Positions 1 to 8,139 of a DNA stretch of 64,000 nt are shown one piece after another. The notes beneath the pieces were generated by a model. The model saw only the letters and a list, made by a program, of their open reading frames with translations. It was not told where the DNA came from and did no database searches. This stretch comes from Streptomyces sp. 1222.5 (lineage in GTDB: Bacteria; Actinomycetota; Actinomycetes; Streptomycetales; Streptomycetaceae): NCBI RefSeq assembly GCF_900105245.1, contig NZ_FNSZ01000001.1, forward strand, positions 1,364,001 through 1,428,000, written 5' to 3'. Positions within the stretch are counted from its first letter, which is position 1, and every line of letters starts with the position of its first letter. The position numbers and the translations under genes are program-made.

Positions 1-41
1 CGCGGCCCGCCCGACATCTGCGCGCGGGCGTGGCGTCCACG

Positions 42-1436
42 CTACTTCACGCCGCCGACACCTTCGCGGCTGCGGCGCCGGTACGCGATCTCGCCGAGGG
101 CGACGTCCACGGCGAGGAAGACGGCCAGCGGTATGCCGAGGAGCGGCACGAACCAGCCCAGCACGGCGACGGCGGCGAGCGCCGGGACGAGGATGTACGG
201 CGGCACCTCGGCCCAGGCGCCGCGTGGCACGGGCCGGCCGAAGGCGGAGCCCCGGCCACGCTGCCACCACATGCGGTAGCCCCACACGATGACCAGGATC
301 AGGGCGACGGCGAGCAGGGCGAGGGCGATCTGGTTGGCGATCCCGAAGAGCACGCCGGTGTGCAGGTCGATGCCCCATCGGGTGAGCTTGGCGAGGACGG
401 GGTAGTCGGCGAACCGCAGTTCGTCGGTGACCCGGCCGGTGGCGGGGTCGACGGCGACCGCGTCCTGCCGGGTCGGCCAGCTCCGCTGGATCTGCCGGAC
501 GACGTAGGCGCTGTCCGCGTCGGCGGGCGGCACGATCTCCACGGGGTCGTCGAGGCCCTTGGCGCGGGCCGCCGCGAGCACCTGGTCCAGGCCCACGACG
601 TGCCCGGCGCCGCCGGTGGTGCCCGCCCCCGTGCCGTGGCCCGAGTGCTCGCCGCCGCCGGCCGTGGCCGAGAGGGACGGCGTGGCCTGGCGCAGTGAGG
701 TGCGCAGTTCGTCGATGTTGGCGCCCGCGTAGGTGGACCAGGTCAGACCGGTCGCGGACAGGAACAGGAACCCGGCGGCGGTCCAGACGCCGACGGTGCC
801 GTGCAGGCCGAGGGTGCGCCGGCGCCCGCCGGTGCCGCGCACCTTGCGCAGGGCGCGCCGCCGGGAGAACCAGAGCACCAGTCCGCCGGCCGTGATCACC
901 CACAGCCAGCTGGCGGCCAGTTCGCTGTAGAGCCGGCCGGTCTCGCCCAGGTGCAGGTTGGCGTGCAGCTGGTCGATCCAGGTGCGCAGGGGCAGCGCGC
1001 CTGTCGAGCCGTACTGTTCGAGCGCGCCGCGTACCTCGCCGGTGTAGGGGTCGACGAACACGGCGAGGGTGTGGTCGGGGTCGACGCCCTCGACCCCGGA
1101 GAGCAGCACCCGGGTGGTGGCGCCGGGTTCGGCGGAAGGGCGCACGGCGGAGACGGTGCCCTCGGGGTGGTCCTCGCGAGCGGCGGCCACCTGGGCGGAG
1201 ACGGGCAGTTCGCGCTCCCCGACGGCGACGGTTCTCTCGTGGCCGTACAGGAGCTTCTCGGCCTGGAAGGAGCCCGCGTAGAGCAGGCCGGTGACGGCGG
1301 CGAGCAGCAGGAAGGGGGCGACCAGCACGCCGGCGTAGAAGTGCAGGCGCAGGACGAGGGGCCGCAGGGGCGCCCAGCGGCCGCGGGCGGCCGGGCGGGC
1401 CGCCTCCGCCGGGGCGCTCGGAGGAGCGGTGGTCAT
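42..1436 (-). CDS. PepSY-domain membrane protein (PepSY-associated TM family)
   Basis: The 464-residue product is a polytopic inner-membrane protein of the PepSY-TM (iron-regulated membrane protein) family. Membrane helices are seen at about residues 28-55, 172-192, 212-236, 365-392 and two at 415-450. Two extracytoplasmic PepSY-like stretches lie near 75-140 and 290-345. Conserved His residues sit at helix ends (HFYAG, HANLHLG, LHGTVG, DLHTG), as in members thought to bind heme or metal and move electrons. A Gly/His-rich loop (EHSGHGTG, about 262-280) could bind metal, which is inference. The ATG start follows a weak GGAG. A 29-codon frame lies just upstream on the same strand and def is divergent. 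The substrate is unknown; siderophore or ferric reduction is the usual guess. Confidence 0.85.
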   Translation of the reverse strand: MTTAPPSAPAEAARPAARGRWAPLRPLVLRLHFYAGVLVAPFLLLAAVTGLLYAGSFQAEKLLYGHERTVAVGERELPVSAQVAAAREDHPEGTVSAVRPSAEPGATTRVLLSGVEGVDPDHTLAVFVDPYTGEVRGALEQYGSTGALPLRTWIDQLHANLHLGETGRLYSELAASWLWVITAGGLVLWFSRRRALRKVRGTGGRRRTLGLHGTVGVWTAAGFLFLSATGLTWSTYAGANIDELRTSLRQATPSLSATAGGGEHSGHGTGAGTTGGAGHVVGLDQVLAAARAKGLDDPVEIVPPADADSAYVVRQIQRSWPTRQDAVAVDPATGRVTDELRFADYPVLAKLTRWGIDLHTGVLFGIANQIALALLAVALILVIVWGYRMWWQRGRGSAFGRPVPRGAWAEVPPYILVPALAAVAVLGWFVPLLGIPLAVFLAVDVALGEIAYRRRSREGVGGVK

Positions 1437-1460
1437 CGGGGGTTCTCCGGGGGCTCGGGC

Positions 1461-1550
1461 TCAAGCGGTGGCGCTCCAGTAGTCGGAGCGCGAAGGGGCG
1501 GAGTTCCCCGGGGTGTTGGTGACGTATGACACAGACGGCGGTGCGGGCAT
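1461..1550 (-). CDS. Candidate 29-codon small ORF upstream of the PepSY gene
   Basis: ATG at 1550 is preceded by AGGA, and the frame runs 29 codons to TGA. About 24 of 29 third positions are G or C, which suits coding DNA. The peptide begins MPAPPSVSYVTNTP and ends SDYWSATA. It ends 24 bp before the PepSY start, so it could be a leader peptide or a tiny partner protein. It overlaps the likely def promoter region: its start and the def start lie only 14 bp apart, divergently. I do not recognise it, and it may be chance. Confidence 0.25.
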   Translation of the reverse strand: MPAPPSVSYVTNTPGNSAPSRSDYWSATA

Positions 1551-1564
1551 GGCATCCTGACGCG

Positions 1565-2209
1565 ATGGCACCTCCCCCCGAACACGCACCGCTCGCCGAG
1601 CGCGTCGAGGAACTCCTCGCCGCCGGCGGCCCCCTGCCCGTCGTCGCGGCCGGACAGCCGGTGCTGCGGCGCGGCACCGAGCCGTACGAGGGCCAGCTCG
1701 GCCCGGCCCTGCTGGCCCGCTTCGTCGAGGCGCTGCGCGAGACCATGCACGCCGCTCCCGGTGTGGGCCTCGCCGCGCCCCAGGTCGGTGTGGAGCTGCG
1801 GATCGCGGTCCTCGAGGACCCGGCACCGGTGCCCGAGGAGATCGCGGTGGCCCGCGGCCGCGTCCCGCAGCCCTTCCGGGTGCTGGTCAACCCGGTGTAC
1901 GAGCCCGTCGGCAGCGCCCGCGCCGCGTTCTTCGAGGGCTGCCTGAGCGTGCCGGGCTGGCAGGCGGTGGTCGCCCGGCACGCCGAGGTGCGGCTGCGCG
2001 CCGAGGACGAGCGGGGCCACGCGCTGGACGAGGTGTTCAGCGGCTGGCCGGCACGCATCGTCCAGCACGAGACGGACCACCTGGACGGCACCCTCTACCT
2101 GGACCGGGCCGAGCCGCGCTCCCTGTCCACGAACGCGGCGGTGACGGCCCTGTGGTCACAGCCGACCCCGCGGGCGGCGGCCGGGGCCCTGGGCTTCGAG
2201 CTGCCCTGA
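1565..2209 (+). CDS. def: Peptide deformylase
   Basis: This metallo-enzyme removes the N-formyl group from nascent proteins in the cytoplasm. All three family motifs are present: GVGLAAPQVG (residues 66-75), EGCLS (124-128, metal-ligand Cys126) and HETDH (168-172, two metal His and the catalytic Glu). The ATG at 1565 gives 214 residues, normal for actinobacterial enzymes; an in-frame GTG/ATG-type start 39 bp upstream would only add non-conserved residues. Streptomyces carry several def paralogues, and this is likely an accessory copy because no fmt or pri gene is adjacent. It converges on the flavoprotein gene with 7 bp between stop codons. Confidence 0.95.
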   Translation: MAPPPEHAPLAERVEELLAAGGPLPVVAAGQPVLRRGTEPYEGQLGPALLARFVEALRETMHAAPGVGLAAPQVGVELRIAVLEDPAPVPEEIAVARGRVPQPFRVLVNPVYEPVGSARAAFFEGCLSVPGWQAVVARHAEVRLRAEDERGHALDEVFSGWPARIVQHETDHLDGTLYLDRAEPRSLSTNAAVTALWSQPTPRAAAGALGFELP

Positions 2210-2216
2210 CGAGGGG

Positions 2217-3647
2217 TCAGCTGTCGCGGTACGCCTCCAGCAGCCGCAGCCAGACCTCGCTGAGCGTCGGGTACGAGGCGACCGCGTGCCACAGGCGGCC
2301 GACCGGGACCTGGCCCACGACGGCGACGGTGGCCGAGTGGATGAGTTCACCGACGCCGGGGCCGACGAAGGTGACACCGCGCAGGATCTCGTCGTCCAGG
2401 TCGACGACCATGCGGGCGCGGCCCTTGTAGCCGTCGCCGTACAGGCCCGCACCGGCCACGGAGGAGAACTCCACGTCCACGGCGCGGATGCGGTGGCCGG
2501 CCTGTTCCGCCTCGGCGAGGGAGAGACCGACCGCCGCGGCCTCGGGGTCGGTGAAGACGACCTGGGGTACGGCGCCGTGGTCGGCGGTGGCCGCGTGCGC
2601 GCCCCACGGCTCGTCCAGCAGGGGACCGCCGGCGGCGCGGGCGGCGATCGCGGCTCCCGCGATGCGGGCCTGGTACTTGCCCTGATGGGTCAGCAGGGCG
2701 CGGTGGTTGACGTCGCCGACCGCGTACAGCCAGTCGGTGCCGGTGACGAGCAGGCTGTCGTCGGTCTCCAGCCAGGAGCCCGGCTCCAGGCCGACGCTCT
2801 CCAGGCCGAGGTCGTCGGTGTGCGGGGCGCGGCCGGTGGCGAAGAGGATCTCGTCGGCCTCGATGCGGTCGCCGGTGCCGGTCACGGCCACGACCGTGCC
2901 GTTGGCGCGGCTGACGGACTCCACAGAGGTCCCGGTGCGGACGTCGACGCCCGCCTCGGTGAGGGCCTCGGCGACCAGTTCCCCGGCGAACGGCTCCATC
3001 CGGTTCAGCAGGCCCTTGCCGCGCACCAGCAGCGTCACCCGCGAGCCGAGGGCCTGCCAGGCGGTGGCCATCTCGGTGGCGACGACACCGCCGCCGACGA
3101 CGATCAGCCGCCCGGGTGCGGCCTGGGCGCTGGTCGCCTCACGGCTGGTCCAGGGCTTCACGTCGGCGAGTCCGGGCAGGTCGGGCAGTTGGGCGCGGGT
3201 GCCGGTGGAGACGGCGACGGCGTGCCGGGCGGTGAGGGTGGTGACCGTGCCGTCGGGAGCGGTCACGGTGACCGTGCGGGGACCGGCGAGCCGGCCCTGG
3301 CCGCGGTAGAGGTCGGTGCCGGTGCCGTCGAGCCAGGCGACCTGGCCGTCGTCCTTCCAGTGGGAGGTGAAGGCGTCGCGGCGGGCGAGCACGGCCGGCG
3401 TGCCCAGGGGCCCCCGGACCGCCTCGGCCAGGCCGGGCAGCCTGCGGGCGTCGGACTGGGCGATGACCGGCCTGAGCAGGGCCTTGCTGGGCATGCAGGC
3501 CCAGTACGAGCACTCACCGCCGACCAGTTCGCTCTCCACGAGCGCGGTGGTGAGACCGGCCGCCCGGGTGCGGTCGGCGACGTTCTCCCCCACGGGTCCG
3601 CCCCCGATCACCACGACGTCGTACGCGATGGATTCCGTTTCCGTCAT
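2217..3647 (-). CDS. FAD-dependent pyridine nucleotide-disulfide oxidoreductase
   Basis: The 476-residue product belongs to the lipoamide dehydrogenase/mercuric reductase superfamily. It shows an N-terminal FAD-binding GGGPVG (residues 15-20), a GGEC-x4-C redox-type pair (Cys46 and Cys51, PSK following), an NAD(P)-binding GGGVVATEMA in the middle, a second FAD contact YAVGDV, and a C-terminal dimerisation domain ending in YPTLSE. Classical disulfide reductases have His-Pro-Thr-x-x-Glu there; here Tyr replaces the catalytic His, as I recall for soluble transhydrogenase. It may therefore not be a standard disulfide reductase. The ATG at 3647 starts exactly before the FAD domain. It is divergent from thioredoxin (140 bp), which suggests linked thiol metabolism without proving it. 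Confidence 0.9.
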   Translation of the reverse strand: MTETESIAYDVVVIGGGPVGENVADRTRAAGLTTALVESELVGGECSYWACMPSKALLRPVIAQSDARRLPGLAEAVRGPLGTPAVLARRDAFTSHWKDDGQVAWLDGTGTDLYRGQGRLAGPRTVTVTAPDGTVTTLTARHAVAVSTGTRAQLPDLPGLADVKPWTSREATSAQAAPGRLIVVGGGVVATEMATAWQALGSRVTLLVRGKGLLNRMEPFAGELVAEALTEAGVDVRTGTSVESVSRANGTVVAVTGTGDRIEADEILFATGRAPHTDDLGLESVGLEPGSWLETDDSLLVTGTDWLYAVGDVNHRALLTHQGKYQARIAGAAIAARAAGGPLLDEPWGAHAATADHGAVPQVVFTDPEAAAVGLSLAEAEQAGHRIRAVDVEFSSVAGAGLYGDGYKGRARMVVDLDDEILRGVTFVGPGVGELIHSATVAVVGQVPVGRLWHAVASYPTLSEVWLRLLEAYRDS

Positions 3648-3787
3648 GGGGCCAGTCTGGTGGGTGGTGTGCGGCGAGGCCACATGGGTACGCGCGCGGA
3701 ACACAGGCATGCACGTGTGGAATAGGCGGCCCGGCGGCCGTGTTTCCGCCGTCGGCACACCCCACACCAGGAAGAGGGACACACGCC

Positions 3788-4165
3788 ATGAGCAGCACTG
3801 TGGAGCTGACCAAGGAGAACTTCGACCAGACGGTCACCGAGAACGACTTCGTTCTCATCGACTTCTGGGCGTCCTGGTGCGGCCCGTGCCGCCAGTTCGC
3901 GCCCGTGTACGACAAGGCCGCCGAGGAGAACAAGGACCTGGTGTTCGGCAAGGTGGACACCGAGGCCCAGCCGGAGCTGGCCCAGGCGTTCGGCATCCAG
4001 TCGATCCCGACGCTGATGATCGTCCGGGACAAGGTCGCGATCTTCGCCCAGCCAGGTGCCCTGCCGGAAGCCGCTCTCGCGGACGTCATCGAGCAGGCCC
4101 GCAAGCTCGACATGGACGAGGTCCGCAAGAGCATCGCCGAGCAGGAGGGCGGCGCCGCCGAGTAG
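3788..4165 (+). CDS. trxA: Thioredoxin
   Basis: Cytoplasmic thiol-disulfide oxidoreductase of 125 residues with the canonical WCGPC active site (residues 30-34) and the cis-Pro segment SIPTLMI. The N-terminal beta strand FVLIDFWA is typical. It is about 15 residues longer than E. coli thioredoxin because of a C-terminal charged helix with an EVRKSIAEQ stretch. A good GGAAGAGG ribosome site precedes the ATG at 3788. No reductase gene is adjacent, so it probably uses the general TrxB; whether the divergent flavoprotein can reduce it is open. In S. coelicolor I recall SCO0885 as the counterpart. Confidence 0.95.
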   Translation: MSSTVELTKENFDQTVTENDFVLIDFWASWCGPCRQFAPVYDKAAEENKDLVFGKVDTEAQPELAQAFGIQSIPTLMIVRDKVAIFAQPGALPEAALADVIEQARKLDMDEVRKSIAEQEGGAAE

Positions 4166-4226
4166 GCACGCGGCGTTCGTCACCGCTTTTCGGCCGGCCG
4201 GCGCGCCGCCGCCGGCAGGTCCCGGG

Positions 4227-5240
4227 TCAGCTGGACTCGCGCCGGACGACCGAGGCACCCAGCACCCGGTGCACCTCCGGTTCGCCGCCGGGGTCGCGCA
4301 CCGCGCGGTCGACCAGTTCGGCGAGGTCGCGGCCGGAGGGCAGTTCGATGTGGACGGTGCTGAGCCGCGGGCGCAGCAGCCGGCCGAGCATCAGGTCGTC
4401 GGCGCCGATCACGGCGAGTTCCCGCGGAATGCGCACGCCCTCGTCCTGGAGCGCGCGCATCAGCAGCATCGCGTACTCGTCGTTGTAGGCGAACAGCGCG
4501 TCGAGCCCCGACTCCCGCCGTGGCGCGGCCAGTCGGGCGGCCAGCCGGGCGGCAGCCTCCTCGGTGTAGGCGAGCGGCAGCTCGGTCACCGTCGCGTCCG
4601 TGCCCTTCAGGGCCTGGCGCACGCCCGCGAGCCGGGGCCGTGAGTAGGCCTCCAGGCCGGGCTCCTCGGGTACGACGACACCGATCCGGCGCCGGCCCCG
4701 TTCGTAGAGGTGGGCGCCCGCACAGTGGCCCACGGCCTCGTGGTCCATGAGCAGCGCGTGCGCGCCGTCGACCCGGTCGGGGCCGAGCGTGACGACGGCC
4801 CGGGCGCCGGACCGCTTGAGGACGTGGACGCCCTGCGGGCCCAGCCCCGCACCCGGAACGAGAACGGCGACCGGCCTCAACTCGGCCCAGGCGCGGGCCG
4901 CTTCGTCCCCCTGGAGCCCGACGCTGCCGTACTGCACGACGGTGTAGTCGAGGCGGCCCAGCGCCCACTGCAGTTCATTGAGGAACCCGCTGTAGAGCGG
5001 GCCCACCGGGATCGCCGGGGCGGGCATGAGGACCATGCGGCTGTGTCCGGCGCGCAGGCTGCGGGCGGCCGCGTGCGGGACGTACCCCAGTTCCCTGGCG
5101 GCCTCGCGGACGCGCCGGCGCGTCGGCTCGCTGATGCGCACGGCGCTGGTGTTGTTGAGGACGTAGGACACGGTCGCGCGCGAGACGCCGGCCAGGCGGG
5201 CCACGTCGGCGCTCGTGGGCGTGTTCGGTATCTGCACCAT
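4227..5240 (-). CDS. LacI-family transcriptional regulator
   Basis: The N-terminal helix-turn-helix reads TSADVARLAGVSRATVSYVL and the hinge region follows; a periplasmic-binding-protein-like sensor domain fills residues 70-337. The usual signatures are visible: DALFAYNDEYAML, RELAVIGADDL and LSTVHIE. The product is 337 residues from the ATG at 5240; another in-frame ATG lies 12 bp upstream, so the exact start is uncertain. The ligand is probably a sugar or related small molecule, but no transporter or sugar enzyme is adjacent. It is divergent from a TetR gene and the intergenic region holds operator-like repeats that fit TetR better than LacI. Confidence 0.9.
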   Translation of the reverse strand: MVQIPNTPTSADVARLAGVSRATVSYVLNNTSAVRISEPTRRRVREAARELGYVPHAAARSLRAGHSRMVLMPAPAIPVGPLYSGFLNELQWALGRLDYTVVQYGSVGLQGDEAARAWAELRPVAVLVPGAGLGPQGVHVLKRSGARAVVTLGPDRVDGAHALLMDHEAVGHCAGAHLYERGRRRIGVVVPEEPGLEAYSRPRLAGVRQALKGTDATVTELPLAYTEEAAARLAARLAAPRRESGLDALFAYNDEYAMLLMRALQDEGVRIPRELAVIGADDLMLGRLLRPRLSTVHIELPSGRDLAELVDRAVRDPGGEPEVHRVLGASVVRRESS

Positions 5241-5349
5241 GACAGAGCGCATCTTGGCAGAGGCGCGGCGGCGGGGCGCAGCCGGGGGAACGTGGTTCAC
5301 CGTTGGACGAAATCGGGTCGAACGTACATTCATGCGAACACATTCGTCA

Positions 5350-5378
5350 CGAACTGGTTCGCAACGAACATGTTCGTT
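5350..5378. promoter_or_regulatory. Tandem inverted-repeat operator before the TetR/Tet(X)-like unit
   Basis: A perfect 16-bp palindrome AACGAACATGTTCGTT lies at 5363-5378, ending 11 bp before the TetR start. It is preceded by a related imperfect repeat CGAAC-TG-GTTCG at 5350-5361, and further half sites (GCGAAC) lie at 5334-5339. The arrangement is what an autoregulating TetR protein would bind. It overlaps the likely promoter of 5390-7307 and could also affect the divergent LacI gene. Confidence 0.7.
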
Positions 5379-5389
5379 AGCCTGGTGAC

Positions 5390-6052
5390 ATGACCGCTGC
5401 CCCCCGTTCCCGCCGCGAACGTCCCGCCAAGCCCGCCCTCAGCAGGGAGGGCATCGTCGCCGCCGCCGTCGCGATCCTGCGCGCGGAAGGTCTGCGCAAG
5501 GTCACCATGCGGCGGCTGGCGCAGGAACTCGACACCGGACCGGCCTCGCTGTACGTCTACGTCCGCAACACCGACGAGCTCCACGCGGCCGTGCTGGACG
5601 AACTCCTCGGCACGATCGGCCCCGCACCGGCCGAGGGCGACTGGCGGGAGCGGCTGGAGAAGGTGCTCACCGGCTGCACCGCGATGCTCCTGGAACACCC
5701 GAGCCTCGCCCGCTCGGCCTTGACCGCCCGCCCCAGCGGGCCGCACTACCTGCGTCTCATCGAGACCCTGCTGGAACTGCTCCGATCGGGCGGCGTGCCC
5801 CCCGAGCAGGCGGCCTGGGGGGTCGATCTGCTGCTGCAGCACGCGATGGCGACGGCCGCGGAGCACGCCGGCGAGGAGTCCCCGGACGAATGGCAGCCGG
5901 TGATCCGGGCCCTGCGCGAGGCACCCGCGGACACCCATCCGCACATCGCCGCCTCCGCCGGCGCGCTGCTGTCCGGCACCCCCGAGGCCCGCCTCTCCTG
6001 GGCCTTCCAGACCCTGATCCACGGCATCGAACGGACCGCCGTACCCGACTGA
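5390..6052 (+). CDS. TetR-family regulator with TetR_C-type ligand domain
   Basis: The 220-residue protein has an N-terminal helix-turn-helix (LRKVTMRRLAQELDTGPASL then YVYVRNTDEL, residues 38-65). The C-terminal domain resembles that of TetR-class repressors of antibiotic-responsive genes. It sits 85 bp upstream of a Tet(X)-like monooxygenase on the same strand and has a strong palindrome just upstream, so local repression lifted by a small ligand is likely. The ATG at 5390 lies inside GTGACATG, almost leaderless. The 3' end is involved in a 28-bp tandem duplication that crosses the stop codon. Confidence 0.9.
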   Translation: MTAAPRSRRERPAKPALSREGIVAAAVAILRAEGLRKVTMRRLAQELDTGPASLYVYVRNTDELHAAVLDELLGTIGPAPAEGDWRERLEKVLTGCTAMLLEHPSLARSALTARPSGPHYLRLIETLLELLRSGGVPPEQAAWGVDLLLQHAMATAAEHAGEESPDEWQPVIRALREAPADTHPHIAASAGALLSGTPEARLSWAFQTLIHGIERTAVPD

Positions 6053-6080
6053 CCACGGCATCGAACGGACCGCCGTACCC
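6019..6080 (+). repeat. 28-bp direct repeat spanning the TetR stop codon
   Basis: The 28 bases at 6019-6046 (starting CCACGGCATCGAACGG) are repeated exactly at 6053-6080, a period of 34 bp. The first copy encodes the last TetR residues (HGIERTAV) and the second lies beyond the stop codon. A weaker third echo (GGCGGACCGCCG) follows at about 6092-6108. This looks like recent replication slippage that may have moved the stop codon. Confidence 0.85.
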
Positions 6081-6137
6081 CGGCGAGCACCGCCTCCGGC
6101 GGACCGCCGCGCCCGACCGACCGGCCAGGAGGCCACC

Positions 6138-7307
6138 ATGACCACCACTCCCTCCCTCCCGCACCACCCCGTGGCCGTCGTCGGCGCCGGACTCGGCGGG
6201 CTCACCCTCGCCCGGGTGCTGCACGTACACGGCATCGAGGCCGCCGTCTTCGACCTGGACGCCTCGGCGGCGGCCCGCACCCAGGGCGGCATGCTGGACA
6301 TCCACGACGACTCCGGGCAGCCGGCGCTGCGCGCCGCCGGGCTGTACGACGAGTTCCTGGCCCGTGTCCATCCCGGCGGCCAGGCCGTGCGGGTTCTCGA
6401 CCGGCACGGCACCGTCCGGCTGGCGGAGACCGACGACGGCACCGGCGGACGCCCCGAGATCGACCGCGGCGCGCTGCGGGACCTGCTGCTCGACTCCCTC
6501 CCGGAGGGCACGGTCCGCTGGGGCGCGAAGGTGACCGGGGCGCGTCCGCTGGGCGGCGGCCGGCACGAGGTGACGCTCGCCGACGGCTCCGCGTTCACCA
6601 CGGACGTGCTGGTCGGCGCGGACGGCGCCTGGTCGCGCGTCCGGCCGCTGCTGTCCTCGGCCCGGCCCGCGTACACGGGCGTGTCGTTCGTCGAGGCGGA
6701 CCTGCGGGACGCCGGTCTGCGCCACCCGGTCAGCGCGGAGGTGGTCGGCGGCGGGATGCTCTTCGCGCTCGGCACGGGCCGCGGCTTCCTCGCCCATCGC
6801 GAGACGGACGGCAGCCTGCACGTGTACGCGGCCGTCGTGGCGCCCGAGGACTGGCTGGACGGCATCGACTTCACGGCCGCCGAGGCGGCGAGGTCGGCGG
6901 TGCTGAAGGAGTTCGACGGCTGGTCGGAGCACCTGCGGGCGCTGGTCGGGGACGCGGACGGCACGCTGGTGCCGCGCCGGATATTCGCCCTGCCGGTCGG
7001 GCACCGCTGGGACCGGGTCCCGGGGGTCACGCTGCTCGGCGACGCCGCCCATCTGATGTCGCCGTTCGCCGGCGAGGGCGCCAACCTGGCGCTGGCCGAC
7101 GGTGCGGATCTCGGCCTGGCGCTGGCCGCGCACCCGGGGGACCCCGAGGCCGCGCTGGCCGCCTACGAGGCCGGGATGTTCCCGCGGGCCGAGGCCTCCG
7201 CGGCGGACTCGGCGCGCAGCGGAGAGCTGCTGTTCCGGGCCGACGCGCCGCAGGGGCTGCTCGACATGTTCGCCGGGCGGCCGGACCAGTCGGGCCAGCC
7301 GTACTGA
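6138..7307 (+). CDS. FAD-dependent monooxygenase, Tet(X)-like
   Basis: A 389-residue class A flavoprotein monooxygenase. It has the N-terminal FAD Rossmann motif GAGLGGL (residues 16-22), the Tet(X)-type segment GGMLDIHDDSGQPAL near residue 54, a DG motif (VGADGAWSRVR, about 165), and the FAD ribityl-binding LLGDAAHLMSPFAGEG near 297. These place it with tetracycline- and polyketide-oxidising enzymes that use NAD(P)H and O2. The ATG has a good AGGAGG site. It is probably co-transcribed with the TetR gene upstream. A role in detoxifying a phenolic or tetracycline-like compound is inferred from family and context; the true substrate is unknown. Confidence 0.88.
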   Translation: MTTTPSLPHHPVAVVGAGLGGLTLARVLHVHGIEAAVFDLDASAAARTQGGMLDIHDDSGQPALRAAGLYDEFLARVHPGGQAVRVLDRHGTVRLAETDDGTGGRPEIDRGALRDLLLDSLPEGTVRWGAKVTGARPLGGGRHEVTLADGSAFTTDVLVGADGAWSRVRPLLSSARPAYTGVSFVEADLRDAGLRHPVSAEVVGGGMLFALGTGRGFLAHRETDGSLHVYAAVVAPEDWLDGIDFTAAEAARSAVLKEFDGWSEHLRALVGDADGTLVPRRIFALPVGHRWDRVPGVTLLGDAAHLMSPFAGEGANLALADGADLGLALAAHPGDPEAALAAYEAGMFPRAEASAADSARSGELLFRADAPQGLLDMFAGRPDQSGQPY

Positions 7308-7356
7308 CGGACTGGACGGATCTCGTCCGGGTCTGGGCCGACCCGGACGAAGGACC

Positions 7357-8022
7357 CTAGCGGGGCGGTTCGGTGCGGGTCACCCGGGCGACCAGGTCGA
7401 CCCAGCCGGTCTCCAGCCGCTCCATGGGCATCCCGCACTGCCGGTGCAGATGGTGGATGAGCGCGGGGTCGAGCCAGGCCATCAGGGTGTGGGCCAGCAG
7501 TTCGCTGTCGTCGTCCGGCACGATCTGCCGAAGCAGCATCATGACGTGGCCGCGCAGCGCCCCGGAGGCGGGGTGGGAGTAACGGCGGCACGGCTCGGGC
7601 TGGGCGGCCAGCTGGAGGTCGAGCTGCTCCGCCGAGCGGTACAGCACCGCCACGCCGAACGCCCGCAGCCGCTCCAGGGGCGAGGCTCCGGGGCCCAGCG
7701 GCGGCGGCCCGCTCATGAAGTCGGCCTGCAGTCGTGCGGCCGAGTGGTCGAGCAGGGCCGTCAGCAGGCCGGTGCGGTCGCCGAAGCGGCGGAAGACCGT
7801 GCCCTTGCCGACCTGGGCCGCGGTGGCCACCGCCTCCATGGTGACCCCGGCGACCCCCTGCTCCGCGATGAGCCGGGCGGCGGCCTCCAGCAGCCGGGCG
7901 CGGTTGCGGGCCGCGTCCGCGCGCAGGTTCGTCTCCTCGGGTGCCGCCGGGCCGACGTCCAGCAGCCGGGGCGCGTCGAGGGGCTCCTGGGGCTGGGGGC
8001 AGGGCGGCAGAGGGCTGGACAT
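7357..8022 (-). CDS. TetR-family regulator of the divergent FMN reductase
   Basis: 221 residues from the ATG at 8022 (another in-frame start lies at 8040). The helix-turn-helix is near residues 48-80: GVTMEAVATAAQVGKGTVFR then RFGDRTGL. The C-terminal domain resembles the form common in regulators of flavin-reductase genes. It is divergent from 8140-8703, and two near-identical inverted repeats lie between them, so it probably represses both genes and responds to an electrophile or quinone, by analogy. The gene converges on the Tet(X)-like gene. Confidence 0.9.
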   Translation of the reverse strand: MSSPLPPCPQPQEPLDAPRLLDVGPAAPEETNLRADAARNRARLLEAAARLIAEQGVAGVTMEAVATAAQVGKGTVFRRFGDRTGLLTALLDHSAARLQADFMSGPPPLGPGASPLERLRAFGVAVLYRSAEQLDLQLAAQPEPCRRYSHPASGALRGHVMMLLRQIVPDDDSELLAHTLMAWLDPALIHHLHRQCGMPMERLETGWVDLVARVTRTEPPR

Positions 8023-8053
8023 GACGACAGCGTAAAGCATGGGGAAGAAAACT

Positions 8054-8103
8054 GGACCGTGGTCCGTTTAGGGTGGTAGAAAATTAACCGGACCACGGTC
8101 CGG
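8054..8103. promoter_or_regulatory. Pair of TetR operators between divergent genes
   Basis: GGACC-GT-GGTCC lies at 8054-8065 and CCGGACC-AC-GGTCCGG at 8088-8103. The second is the reverse complement of the first in its core, and the centres are 36 bp apart. Between them the DNA is A/T-rich for this genome (GTAGAAAATTAACC), consistent with overlapping -10 regions. Binding at both sites would silence both promoters. Confidence 0.75.
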
Positions 8104-8139
8104 ATTGTGACGGCACTGTTTCACCCCCTTGGAGTCCCC

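Noticed and set aside
1433..2080. A 215-codon minus-strand frame over def
   Set aside because: Opposite the full-length deformylase with all three active-site motifs.
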